From: Gossypium raimondii
Taxonomy: Eukaryota > Streptophyta > Magnoliopsida > Malvales > Malvaceae
Direction: 5' to 3'
Assembly (NCBI RefSeq): GCF_025698545.1
Contig: NC_068571.1
Span: forward strand, 52,857,733-52,921,732
Length of the DNA stretch: 64,000 nucleotides
A program made the position numbers and the translations under genes. Under the pieces are notes generated by a model. That model did no database searches. It saw only the letters and a list, made by a program, of their open reading frames with translations, and was not told the origin of the DNA. Positions within the stretch are counted from its first letter, which is position 1, and each line of letters opens with the position of its first letter. Below are positions 39,474 to 53,139 of the stretch, in pieces.

Positions 39474-42400
39474 ATGAACCAAGGAGTGTTGCAGAGCTCA
39501 CCAGTGCAACAATTAATGGCCGGAAACCCTGATTGGTGGAGCATCAACAACGCCATGCGACCACCATCAACTCATCATCATCATCATCATCAACAAACAG
39601 CTTCCCCTTTCTTCCCTTTCCCTCCACCACAGCCACCACCACCACCGGCGGCAGCGGCGGCTGCTGCTACTTTCTTCCCTCAACTCATCCCTACTTCCAC
39701 TTCTTCTTCTTCTTCATGGCATGATAATAATAACCAAGAGGTTCCTGAACCATGGAGTCAATTACTCTTGTAACTCTCTTAAACCCCATACATATATGAA
39801 ACATGCATGTATGTATGAATTTATGTTATGTTATCATGTATCATGTATGTATCTTTTTTCTTTGTAGGGGAGGACTGGTGGGAGAAGAACAAGCAACAGC
39901 ATTACAACACCAAGCTTCAACTGGTAATAATAATATTATGAAACAAGAAAACTATGTGTATGGCCATGCAAATGAAGATTACCATCATCATCATCATCAT
40001 CATTATCAAGGATCTAAAGCAACAACTAATTGGTCCATGGCTACTGCTTCTTCATCACCAAAATCCTGTGTAACAACAAGTTTCAACAACAACATGTTGG
40101 ATTTTTCAAGCAACATTAAAGTTGATACTGCTACAAGGCAACACCCACCATTAATGGATCCATCACCTGAGGTATTTTTAGGGTTTCAAAGTTAGGGTTT
40201 TATTTTTTTTTAAAACCCAACAATTCCGATGATCAAAATATATGTTGTAGAAGTATGATGGAGGTTTTTGTACTAGGAGTTATATTGTAATTTTCCCTTT
40301 TAGTCTCTGTTAAAAATCGGTCATTTTGTTAAAAATTTCATCTATTTTTATTGTTAAAAATTAGTTTTTATACGTAAATATAATTATCTGATTATTTTAT
40401 CAGTTAAGCCAATGTTAATAGTACAAATGGATGAAACTTTTAACAAAAATAACTAGTTTACTCTTTCATTTAATATATAAGGACTAATTTGTCTATTTTT
40501 TTAAAATAAAAGATAAAATACAATTTAACTCTTAGTATAAGGACCTTCATAGTAATTTTACCATCAAAATGCTCATATTTACTTAGATTTCTTTTTGGGT
40601 GTTTGTGTAGTGTAATAGCAGCACTGCAAGTGGTGGGGCATTGAAGAAAACTAGGGTTCAACCTTCTGCAACTCAATCTACTTTCAAGGTGTGATTTATG
40701 AACTAAACCAAAAAAAAAAAAAAAACAGTTTTTAGGTAAAAGTATTGGATTTCATATTAAAAGTTATATTGAATATTGTTTCCTTTACTCAAAAAATAGA
40801 CAGATTAGTCTTTGTACATTTAGTTCAAAGAGCAAATTGGCCATTCTTATTAAAAAATTCATTCATTTGCACTCATAAAAACTAGCTAGATAATGACACA
40901 TGGCGTGTCATGTGTACCTCATGCTGGTGTATATGGACCAGTTTTTAACCGTAGAAATACATGAAATTCTTAACAGAAGGATCAACTTGCTCTTTGATTT
41001 AACGCATAGGGATTAAATTGCCCATTTTTTGAGTAAAAGAGCAAAATGTAATCTAACTTTTAGTACAGAGACTTTCATGATACTTTTATCATAATTTTTA
41101 TATAATTAAATATATGTTTTTTTTTATCTCAATACAGATTGCACGCACACTCACAAGCATATATATATATATATATATATACATATACATACACAAAATA
41201 CATGTGGGGTGGTAAAAACTGTTGTCCTTGTTTGGTTGTCGATTTCTAGAGGGATGATTCTTTTTCTTTTTGCTGTAACTATCATATTCTATTAATGTAT
41301 GAAAAAGAGAATATAGTTTAAGTGAAAGTAAAATAGTAAATTAATCACCTACTTTTTCTTTTTTTTCTGACTTGTATATATATATATATATGTTATATGG
41401 CAGGTGAGGAAAGAAAAATTAGGAGACAGAATTACAGCACTTCACCAGCTTGTTTCACCATTTGGGAAGGTATAAAAAACTTTAGATATTTGCAAGAAAA
41501 GAAAAAAAAAATCATGTTTTAACTCAGTTAATTGCAATCATTTTGATGAATAGTTTAATTTCGGTTTTAGTCCCTCTATTATGGTAAAATTATAGATTTA
41601 ATCCATTTACTTTAATTTAACAGAATTTAGTCATTTTTACGTTTATAATTTCTTTTAGTAGGTCTAACATGAGAACACATTTAATTGCTATAGTTGAAGT
41701 AGTGAAATTGCTTGACATGATTGGATTCGGGGCTAATCCAGAAAAGTTTTTAGGATGTTGGAATTGAATTATAAATTTTGATATGTCAAAATATAATTTT
41801 TATCATGTATTAATTTATGATTCCATCATATTTTAAGGGACAAAACGTTTTTTATTTTCATTTTGGGAGCTAAAAGGCAATTGTACCATATAACCTATAA
41901 TTTCATCATTTATAAAGGGATTGAATTGCAATTTTTCATTTTTGAGAGGAAGGCAACTGCTTGGCCCTTTGTATTTGCCTCTGATTGGATTTTTACGTGG
42001 TCCTAACATAGTCATTAAGTAGAAACTAACAGTGTTATTAAGCTACAAGTAGAGGGATTAAATCCAAATTATACCAAATTAAAGTGAAAAAGTTGAAATA
42101 TGAAGTTTTAGCATAGTAGAGGGATTAAATCCAATTTATACCAAAAAGTTTGCTTTTTTCTTTTTAGTTTCACTTTAAGTAAAGCAGATAATGACAAATA
42201 AAAATGACATTGGAGGATTGTGGTTTGCGTGCCTTCACTTTTGCAGACTGACACAGCCTCTGTGTTGTTAGAAGCTATTGGGTACATCAGATTCCTTCAG
42301 AGTCAAATTGAGGTAATTTTTCTTCTTTCTTTTAGTATTTTTTTTTCGTTATAATTATAGCTTATAAAAATATTTTATAATTTTTGATAATTATATGATA

Positions 42401-44280
42401 ATATATATATTTGCAATGGAGCATGGACCACCCAACACTGTTTTTTAAAGTTGTTTCCAGTCCTCACAATATGGTCTTTTTTATTTTATTGAACTCCTAA
42501 ATATTATTGTTCTTTTTCATTTTGTATATATGTATTCATTCATCCCCCTTGAATGTAGGCTCTCAGCTTACCGTACTTGGGCAGTGATGGATCATCAGGA
42601 AACATGAGGCAGCAGCAACAGTCTGTAAGAAAAAAAAAATCTATATCTTCCTTAATTTCTCAAAACATAAAAAAGGCAGTTTTGATTAAGGTTCTAGCCA
42701 TCTCGTGTAATCGAGTTGAATCGAGTTTGAATATTATAAAGTTTAAATTCAACTTGAAATTTAAAGTTCGGTATTCAATTCGAGCTTGATCGAACATTTG
42801 TTTTTAAATTTGAGTAAGCTCGTGTATCAATTTTTGTATTCAAGCTCTAACTTGACTCGATAATGAAGTTTAGGGTTAATAATATATATTAATGACAATA
42901 ATATAATTTAATAATATCAAAAGCTCGATAAGGCTTGTGAGCCGTTCGAATCAAGTATTACTAAGCTCGATTTCGACTCAATCAATTGATAATAATTAAT
43001 TATAATATATGAATTTTCTTCTTATTTAGGTTCAAGGGGAGAGAAATTGTATATTTCCTGAAGACCCTGGTCAGGTAATTAACCTTTTATAGGATCCATT
43101 ACCTCAAAGGAACTTTAATTGTTTCTTATTTAAAGCAAAGCAATAAAGAGAGTCTCTAAAAGAAAAATGTTTATGCTTTATAAAGTTTGATAAATAAATT
43201 AAAATGCCAATATTTAATTTGATGGATGCCATCTTTTCTTTGTTTAGCTGTTGAATGAAAAATGCATGAAGAAGAGGAAAGGTGGTCCTGCTGATCTTCA
43301 GGTAATTCTTCACTAAAGCCTCTATTTGTTTCTATTCGAGTTTAGAAAATTTCGGGTTATTTTAGTTTTAGATTATTACAGAGTTTGGGTCTGTTTTCGG
43401 TTGGTAATTTTTTGTTCAAGTCATTTCGAATTTCTAGTGGATTTTTCAAGTTGTGTCATTAGGTTTGGCATGTGAGTTTTAGATATTTTTGGAGTTGACT
43501 CTCAAGTTTGAATAGTTTTGAATTTAGATCATTTTAAGTTTAAACTATTTCATAGTTCGGGTCATTTTTTATATGGGTCATGACCATGAGGCATAGGGAA
43601 GAGGGCATGCAAGGGCTCCAATCTCCTTTCTTTCGTATTGCCTTGGGCTTTTGATCATATCTTTTTGAGCTCTCCAATAAGTGGCAGATTTTGAGACTCT
43701 AAGTTTTGGAGGGTCTAAATAAAAATTTTAAAAATTTTACGAGTTTAATAATTTTTTGAAAAAAAATTTGGGGATCTAATTAAAATTTTTAAAAATTTTG
43801 TGAGATTAATGAGATTTTTGAAAAAAATTTAAAAGAGCTTAATTAAAAGTTTCAAAAACATTATAAAGCATAATGAAATTTTTCAAAATTTTGGGAGGCC
43901 AAACTAGTTTTCAACAAATTTCAAGTGAAAATTTGAAATTTTTCAAAAAATTTGAGGGCCAAGGCCTCCCTTAGTCTCCATTATGGTTCACCCTACCTCC
44001 AATATAAATTTTTTGATTTCACCCTTGTTTTATGGTTAAATGAAGTTAGGTCAAATTCAAATTTAAGTTAATCATATTAGATTTTCGAGTTGACATATAT
44101 TACATAACACGAAACAACATAATTTCCTCTTCCATTTTGTAGGATTCTAATGAAGAACCAAAGAAAAACCTAAAGAGTAGAGGGCTATGCTTGGTTCCAA
44201 TATCATGTACACTTCAAGTCGGAAGCGACAATGGAGCCGATTATTGGGCTCCTCCGTCTTTGGGTGGCGGATTCCGATAA
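39474..44280 (+). CDS. bHLH68: bHLH transcription factor, bHLH68-like, 9 exons
   Basis: Exons: 39474-39769, 39868-40171, 40611-40688, 41404-41469, 42247-42312, 42559-42624, 43030-43074, 43248-43301, 44143-44280; GT-AG junctions with matching phases give 370 residues. A nuclear DNA-binding regulator is expected. The N-terminus [19 protein letters not shown] and the block WSQLLLGGLVGEE (formed across intron 1) match the bHLH68/133 subgroup as I remember it. The helix-loop-helix lies at about 225-275, with [17 protein letters not shown] (exon 4) and [20 protein letters not shown] (exon 5); the basic part is atypical, lacking the His/Glu of E-box binders. The conserved tail includes [10 protein letters not shown] and GADYWAPP. 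Low-complexity runs: six His at 34-39, a Pro/Ala tract in exon 1, seven His in exon 2. Introns 2, 3, 4 and 6 contain repeats. Target genes cannot be told from the sequence. Confidence 0.94.
40241..40562. mobile_element. Mutator-like MITE in bHLH intron 2
   Basis: The left side GTAGAAGTATGATGGAGG continues to TACTAGGAGTTATATTGTA; the complement of the right side begins GGTAAAATTACTATGAAGG and continues to TACTAAGAGTTAAATTGTA. Inner blocks AAAATTTCATC and GATGAAACTTTT also pair. ATCAAAATA at 40232-40240 and ATCAAAATG at 40563-40571 may be the target-site duplication (8 of 9). Confidence 0.7.
40735..41090. mobile_element. Mutator-like MITE in bHLH intron 3
   Basis: Ends GGTAAAAGTATTGGATTTCA and, on the complement of the right end, GATAAAAGTATCATGAAAG; pairing continues through AAAAGTTATATTGAAT / AAAAGTTAGATTACAT and ACTCAAAAAAT on both arms for about 75 bp. 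The flanks ACAGTTTTTA and ATAATTTTTA agree at 8 of 10. A close relative is in the CDKF intron. Confidence 0.8.
41552..42142. mobile_element. Foldback element in bHLH intron 4, host of a nested insertion
   Basis: The left arm AGTTTAATTTCGGTTTTAGTCC with CCTCTATTATGGTAAAATT is inverse to the right arm ...AGTAGAGGGATTAAATCC...TTTATACC, which is itself locally duplicated at about 42050 and 42116. A second element interrupts it at 41728-41982. Confidence 0.65.
41728..41982 (+). mobile_element. GGGGCGAAGCC-family element nested in bHLH intron 4
   Basis: A 255-bp segment starting CGGGGCTAATCCAGAAAAG and ending TTGCCTCT is bracketed by GATTGGATT at 41719-41727 and 41983-41991. The perfect 9-bp direct repeat is strong evidence that this dispersed family moves as a discrete element. 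The body has the family's ATAATTTTTATCATGTATT and TGATTCCATCAT blocks. Confidence 0.8.
42690..42990. repeat. AGCTCGA-rich repeat in bHLH intron 6
   Basis: The segment is rich in TCGAGTTGAATCGAGTTTGA, TTCGAGCTTGATCGAAC, AAGCTCGATAAGGC and TAAGCTCGATTTCGACTC, words that are inverses of one another. Related segments lie at about 23930-24120 and 24635-24835. Confidence 0.5.
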
Positions 44281-45197
44281 GTCCACGTATTAGGGTTTTT
44301 GGGAAAGGCTATAGCAAAGCACACTTTAAAAGAAAAAAAAAAGCAACAAAAAAAGTAAGTACTTAGGTAGAGATGATCAAATGGAAGAGCTTCATGATGG
44401 AAACGTTATAACATCATGAGCAGTCACTCTGCTAAGAAAAAAAAATGGTTCAAAGGCTGATTGCTCATGATGCTATACACAAATTATTTTAAAATTTTCA
44501 TTTTGGACTATTTATTTTCTAGGTGATGATTATGTGTGTGCTAACAAGCTAACAAGCTTAGCCCTTCCTTTTTCTTTTTCTAATCTACCACTAAGATTTT
44601 TAAGTTTATTTCTATATATATTGTTTCATCTTTAATTGAAAAACATTTGCTTTGCTTAAATTCATGCATTATTCACTATTAGTATGTATTTAGCATGAAA
44701 TAATCACTTCATTTAAGGGGGGTGAAGATAAGATTTTAAAAGTTTGAGGGGGCTGGAGATAAAAATTTTATTCAAAAAGGACTTAGATTATATAATTAAT
44801 TTTTAGGAGGGGCCCAAAATTACAAATTTTCCATTTATTTGAATGATTGAACAAGGACTACTAATAATATTTTCCCATTTGACTGGGAGAACAAGGCCTC
44901 TACCTGCTATCCTGGGATTTGTCTTTGACTTCAATAGTGCATTCATAAACTCTAATTACAGGAATTGTCGAATACAATGACTTGACCTGAATGGAACAGT
45001 ATACTGCAATTTGAATTGTTGTTGAATTAGTGTGAACTTTGGATGATACACGAAGCGAAAGAAAGTATGTAAAAGAATGAATGGATGAGTGAAATTGGGA
45101 TACGAGCTCCCATTTGTAGAGCATCTGTCAATGCTTAGATGCCCCTCCGAGAAGTTTTATCATCATTTTTATATAACATTAATTTTGTTATAAATTC

Positions 45198-45352
45198 GCA
45201 TCATATCTGTATCTTTATATAATGTCTAGAATTATTCATAGTTCCTCTCCAATATTTAAAAAGGAGTATAATGCGCTTCAGCGTACTCAAATCCACGTCG
45301 TCGTGCATGGACAAAAATAACGATACCAATCGAATTAAAACTCAATCGGCCA
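45198..45352 (-). repeat. tRNA-derived SINE copy
   Basis: Same layout as the copy near 32.8 kb: on the minus strand an A-box-like TTAATTCGATTGGTATCG, then GCGCTGAAGCGCATTATAC after the B-box region, then ATTGGAGAGGAACTATGAAT and TAGACATTATATAAAGAT. Confidence 0.55.
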
Positions 45353-45937
45353 TTCATAATGTTTCTTTAATGAAAGCTACTTGTACTCACAAGTTAAAAA
45401 ATAACGTAAAACTCTATGCAATATTGTTGAAATATTCAAAATTTCACTCATCCAAAAAATTAGAGGGAAGGTGAAAATTTTGGTTTTAATTCAAGTATAT
45501 TTTATTTAAAAACAAATTATAATCTATGACTATATTTAAGTGTTTTACCTAAAGAATGCCCTTATTTCAAATAAATATCGATTTACATTAGAAATTTTAT
45601 TTAATATAAATCGAATGGATACAAGTAAAATTAAGAACTTATAAGAATGCCAATTAAAGTTTAAAGACTTATTTGAGTGTAATAAAAATATAAAAGGCTT
45701 ATCTAAATAAAATGACAAAGTTCACCATTGCACTCTGCAAAAGAATCTCTGATACTTACTAAGGAAAAAAAAATTTGAGAAGCGAATTGATATTGGAATT
45801 GTCTCGGTATATTTAGTCTATAAGGAAGACTAGAAATCTCAATCAAATTGGTAGTTCAATGCTCAAAATTTCAAAACACCTGTAAGCCAAGTCCAAGAGA
45901 GAATTACAGATTGTGCTACCCAAGGAACCCTCACAAC

Positions 45938-46255
45938 CCCTTTTTTCTGGACCCATCTCACATCGATGACTCGACCCCTCCCACCTATAGGTAATTTGAG
46001 ACAAGTTTCTTTTGAAGTGGATACCTGAATCCCAAGTATGGCCCGTAATAATCTATCTTCTGGAGCGTACAATGATTCTTTCGTCACCTGAGACGTTAAT
46101 TTCCCTACTAAAATATCGCCTGTCTCCACCCAAGATCCCAGGATCACAATTCTATTTTTGTCTAAATTGCGGAGTAAATAGGCTTCTAGGTGCGATATTT
46201 CGTTAGTGATTCTTTCAGGACCTTGGCTTGTCACATGAGTCTGAATTTCATATTT
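45938..46255 (-). pseudogene. rpoB: Nuclear insertion of plastid DNA: partial rpoB (plastid RNA polymerase beta subunit)
   Basis: On the minus strand the translation reads, from about 46255, [20 protein letters not shown], then [71 protein letters not shown] and VRWVQKKG. As remembered, this follows a central part of chloroplast-encoded RpoB nearly residue for residue, with a few substitutions and no stop over about 100 codons. Only about 315 bp of a gene over 3 kb long is present and similarity stops abruptly at both ends, so this is a NUPT (nuclear plastid DNA), not a working gene. The surrounding DNA is AT-rich repeat, unlike plastid sequence, which argues against a plastid contig. Lack of stops suggests fairly recent transfer. 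Confidence 0.88.
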
Positions 46256-46594
46256 AGCTTATGTATTCGTCAGCTTTTTATTCTCTATTGCATAGCATTT
46301 ATTCCAGTTTTACAGTTTAAGTTTAGAATCCGTAATTGTTCCTTTTAATAATGTTGTTTTTAAAGTTTGAACTAGACGAAGGCAAATAGGTAAGCAATAG
46401 TTTTGGTCTAGACCTATTTAAGGGTTGTGTTGTCTCTCCAAGCTAAAATGTATACTCGAAATTTGAAAGGGTTTGAGTAAAAATATTATGCCCAAAAAAT
46501 GAGTTTGGGTAAAAAAATAAGCCCGTTTAAAATATGAGTTGAACAAAAACTTAAACATTTAAGGCCTAAACCCAACCTAAGTTCTTTTTTTTTA

Positions 46595-49731
<3,137 letters not shown>

Positions 49732-50191
49732 TTAATTTTGTAATATTTTATATTATATTATTTTTATATATTATGTAATTTATAACACATAAAAATTATA
49801 ATATAAATCACCTCCGTATTCTTCTCCTGCACAAACTTTTTTCCTTTTCCTTTTATTTCCATCATTTCTTCATCTTTCTTAATTAACTCATTTGTTTTGA
49901 AAGTGTTGCATAAATGAAATATGACAAAATTTAATGAGAAAAAAAATAAAATTATATTTCATGAGCACAGTAGCACTAAATTAGATATTTTTTTTTGGAA
50001 ATTTGTCCAAAAAATTATTAAAAATGTGAAATTTTACATATTAAATCAAGTATATTATTTTTCGGGGTAGATTCAATGTGAGTTACAATTTCTTTTTAAG
50101 TTGAGGTTAGATAATGAGCATATGAATAGTAATCAGGTCGAGATTGGGGTAGGCCAAACTCCAACCAACCCCACCTTGTTGCCATCTCTAA

Positions 50192-50330
50192 GGGTGGGTT
50201 TGGATGGGCGATTGGATGCGATGCGGTGTGTTTAGCTTACTTTTTGCCTCACGCTATAATATCTAATCTCACCGTCACCGCTATTTTTACATTAACCGTA
50301 GGTAAACGCACCGCCAATCCAAACCCACCT
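50192..50330. mobile_element. Tourist/PIF-Harbinger-like MITE, 139 bp
   Basis: The element begins GGGTGGGTTTGGATGGGCGA and ends ...GCCAATCCAAACCCACCT; these are inverse over about 20 bp. TAA lies directly on each side (50189-50191 and 50331-50333), the 3-bp duplication typical of Tourist elements. Its interior is also partly palindromic (GCGATGCGGTG / CACCGTCACCGC). A second, shorter copy is at 63650-63761. Confidence 0.85.
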
Positions 50331-50519
50331 TAAAACTAGTCATATGCAATGAATAATTTTTGTCTTTTACGCACTTTCATGCAATTAACACCCTAAAAAC
50401 ACACCAAGAACCTTCTATATAAATACCTAAATATATCCATCTTAGGTGTATATTCATTAGACACATCTTTTCATTACTTTCCCATTCTTTAGTTTTAGCA
50501 TAGGAAATGATCCACCAAT

Positions 50520-50765
50520 ATTGTTTTTACATGATACCTGAAACTACTCATAATTCCTTTCAACTTTTAAATAGGAGGATAATGCACTTCAACGCGCTCG
50601 AACTCACGTCTACTTGGAGTAGTAAAAATGTCAATACCAACCAAATTAAGACTCAATCTGATTCAATATAATAAATGTGCATCTCAAACCCACGTCTACT
50701 TAGACTAGTAACTATGTCAATACCAACCAAATTAAGACCCAACCTGATTCAATATAATAAACGTG
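50520..50765 (-). repeat. tRNA-derived SINE copy with a duplicated 5' part
   Basis: Up to about 50670 this follows the SINE layout: on the minus strand A-box-like TTAATTTGGTTGGTATTG and a B-box-like region around GAGTTCGAGCGCG, with GCGCGTTGAAGTGCATTATCC. The part TCTACTTGGAGTAG...ACCAAATTAAGAC is repeated once more up to about 50765, as a tandem partial duplication ending in TTCAATATAATAAA on both occasions. Confidence 0.55.
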
Positions 50766-53139
50766 CATTTAATATATATCTTGATTTTTCTTAGTTTTAT
50801 TTAACTTTGCTCAGAGATGTGACCGAACAATATATATATATATACATTTAAAATTATCTTAAATGAATTTTAGTAACGTCAACTAACCATTAATTTAATA
50901 TATTAATAAATAATAACAATAGAAGACATTTCAAATCAAGGAAGAAAGGTTGGTCAAATAATACGAGCATTTTATATGAAAATATTTGATCTTCTTTTTT
51001 ATTAACAACATATATATATATATATATATATATCTATAATTTATATTAAAATATACATTTAAGATGATCTATTCTTAATTTATTATGTATGATTGGTCAA
51101 TCTTGTTATCCAATCAAAGGATTAAAGATTTTAAGAAAATGAATGAAATACATATTAAAGATTAGGTTAAATTCTGCTCTATATTTTGATTTGGGTAATC
51201 TAGTTCTTAATTTTTTAGTTAATCAATTTTACTCTTTGTACTTTTGAATTTTAAAATTTTAGTTACGTAAATAATAGTAGTTAAATTCATTTGATTAAAT
51301 TCGCTACTAGACATATACTATGCGTAAAGTTATAGATTTAGTCCATGTGCTCTAATTTAATTATTCTTAGTCCTTATACTTTTGAATTTTAGATTTTAAC
51401 CTTGACATAAATAACAACCGTTAAACCCATTAACGGTTTTTACAAGTAGTATGTAGATAAAAGTTAACATAATATTACATTTGTGCAAGGGTGAAACACA
51501 AGTTTTTTTTTTTTTTGGAGGGCAAAATTAAGTGGTATAGTTTTACGATAGCAGATATGTAATTTCACCATTTTAATAACCTACATCTTTACAAATTTTA
51601 AAGGACTACATCAATTTTTTTCATTTTGGGGAGTGCAATTTCACCATATGCTAATTTAAAATTTTATAAATCATAAAAGTGCTAAAAATTAAATTTTCCA
51701 TTTTAGGGGGATTAGGGCCCTGCCAACCCATGGCTTTGTCTCTGCATATATAATAATATGTTTGTTACATAAGATTTTAGGAATAATAAAACTTAATGAA
51801 TATAACAACTACCGTTTAATCAAAGACTAAAACTTTAAAAATCGAAAAGTACATGAACTAAAAATGATAATATTAAAATACAGAATTAAACCTATATTTT
51901 AGTTATAGTACGTGAACTAATAGTAAAATTTAACCAAAAGATAAATGCTAAAAAAAGGTAAATAAAATAAAGGCAGATATGCACAAATCATTTACAAATA
52001 CAATTAGAGTTTTTTTCTTTCACGTTCTATACAAGGGAATATTCAAGTTCTTCATCCTGCCAGGACACAAGTTCGACTGCTCACGCAATTACTTAGTTCC
52101 TTCAAATTATGTATGGATTTTAATTGCAGAAATAATAGTCAAAACTACCATATATATATATATATATATATATGACTTTTTAAAATAAAGGTCGAATTCT
52201 ATACCAAGTCCTTTTACTATGCATTTTGACGGATTTAGTCCTTCAATGATAATTTAGATTTTTTAGTCCGTTTGTTTTTTATATGAGTATTATTTTCAAT
52301 CCAAAGATCAACTTTGTTTCATTAATTCTATCAAATAATTTATCGTAAATTATTTTTTAGCATGTGATGACATGATATATATATATTTTTTATAGTTGGA
52401 CAAATATTTTGCACGTAAATATACAATATTTGTCAAATTTTACAAAAAACTGCCATATCACGTACATGTTTGAAAAATATAATCCAAGTTTAGTTACTTG
52501 ATAAAATTGGGAGAAAAAAATTGTCCTCAAGATTGAATATATATATTTCAAAAAGTAAAGAAAATCAAGGTTGTTAGAATCAGATCAGAGCTGACACATA
52601 AGTACGGATAAATAAGTTGAATTGATTAATCTGTGAACTAGTACGGACCAACCGGTTGAATAGAGAATCGTGTCTGACTAGTATGACCACCAATTCAATT
52701 AAAAAAATATTGAAAAAAATAGAAATGATCAGACTAATTCCATCAAAATTACATGATCCAGGGGCCATCCATAAATTTTCACAAACAATAATGGTACCAT
52801 CCAACCAAACTAAACCCCTATATTCCTTTTCTTCCACGTTTCCTTTTAATTTTCACAAATTGAACTTTCCACATTCTTGACTTTTTCTATGTACTACTCA
52901 GTATAAGCTGTGGTATTTGTTGAAATATATATATATATATACACACACAAACTGTGGGATTCTTTTTCTTTTTCTTTTTGTTCATAGTATATATATAAGC
53001 TGTGGGATTTGAACATAGTATATAGGAAAGTCAGTTGTATGTCAATTTCGTGATTTCATCATTGATATATTTAGGTCAACTTTGATATATTTATATACAT
53101 TTTGCATATCATTGAGGGATAAAAAAGGAGAGATCATAT

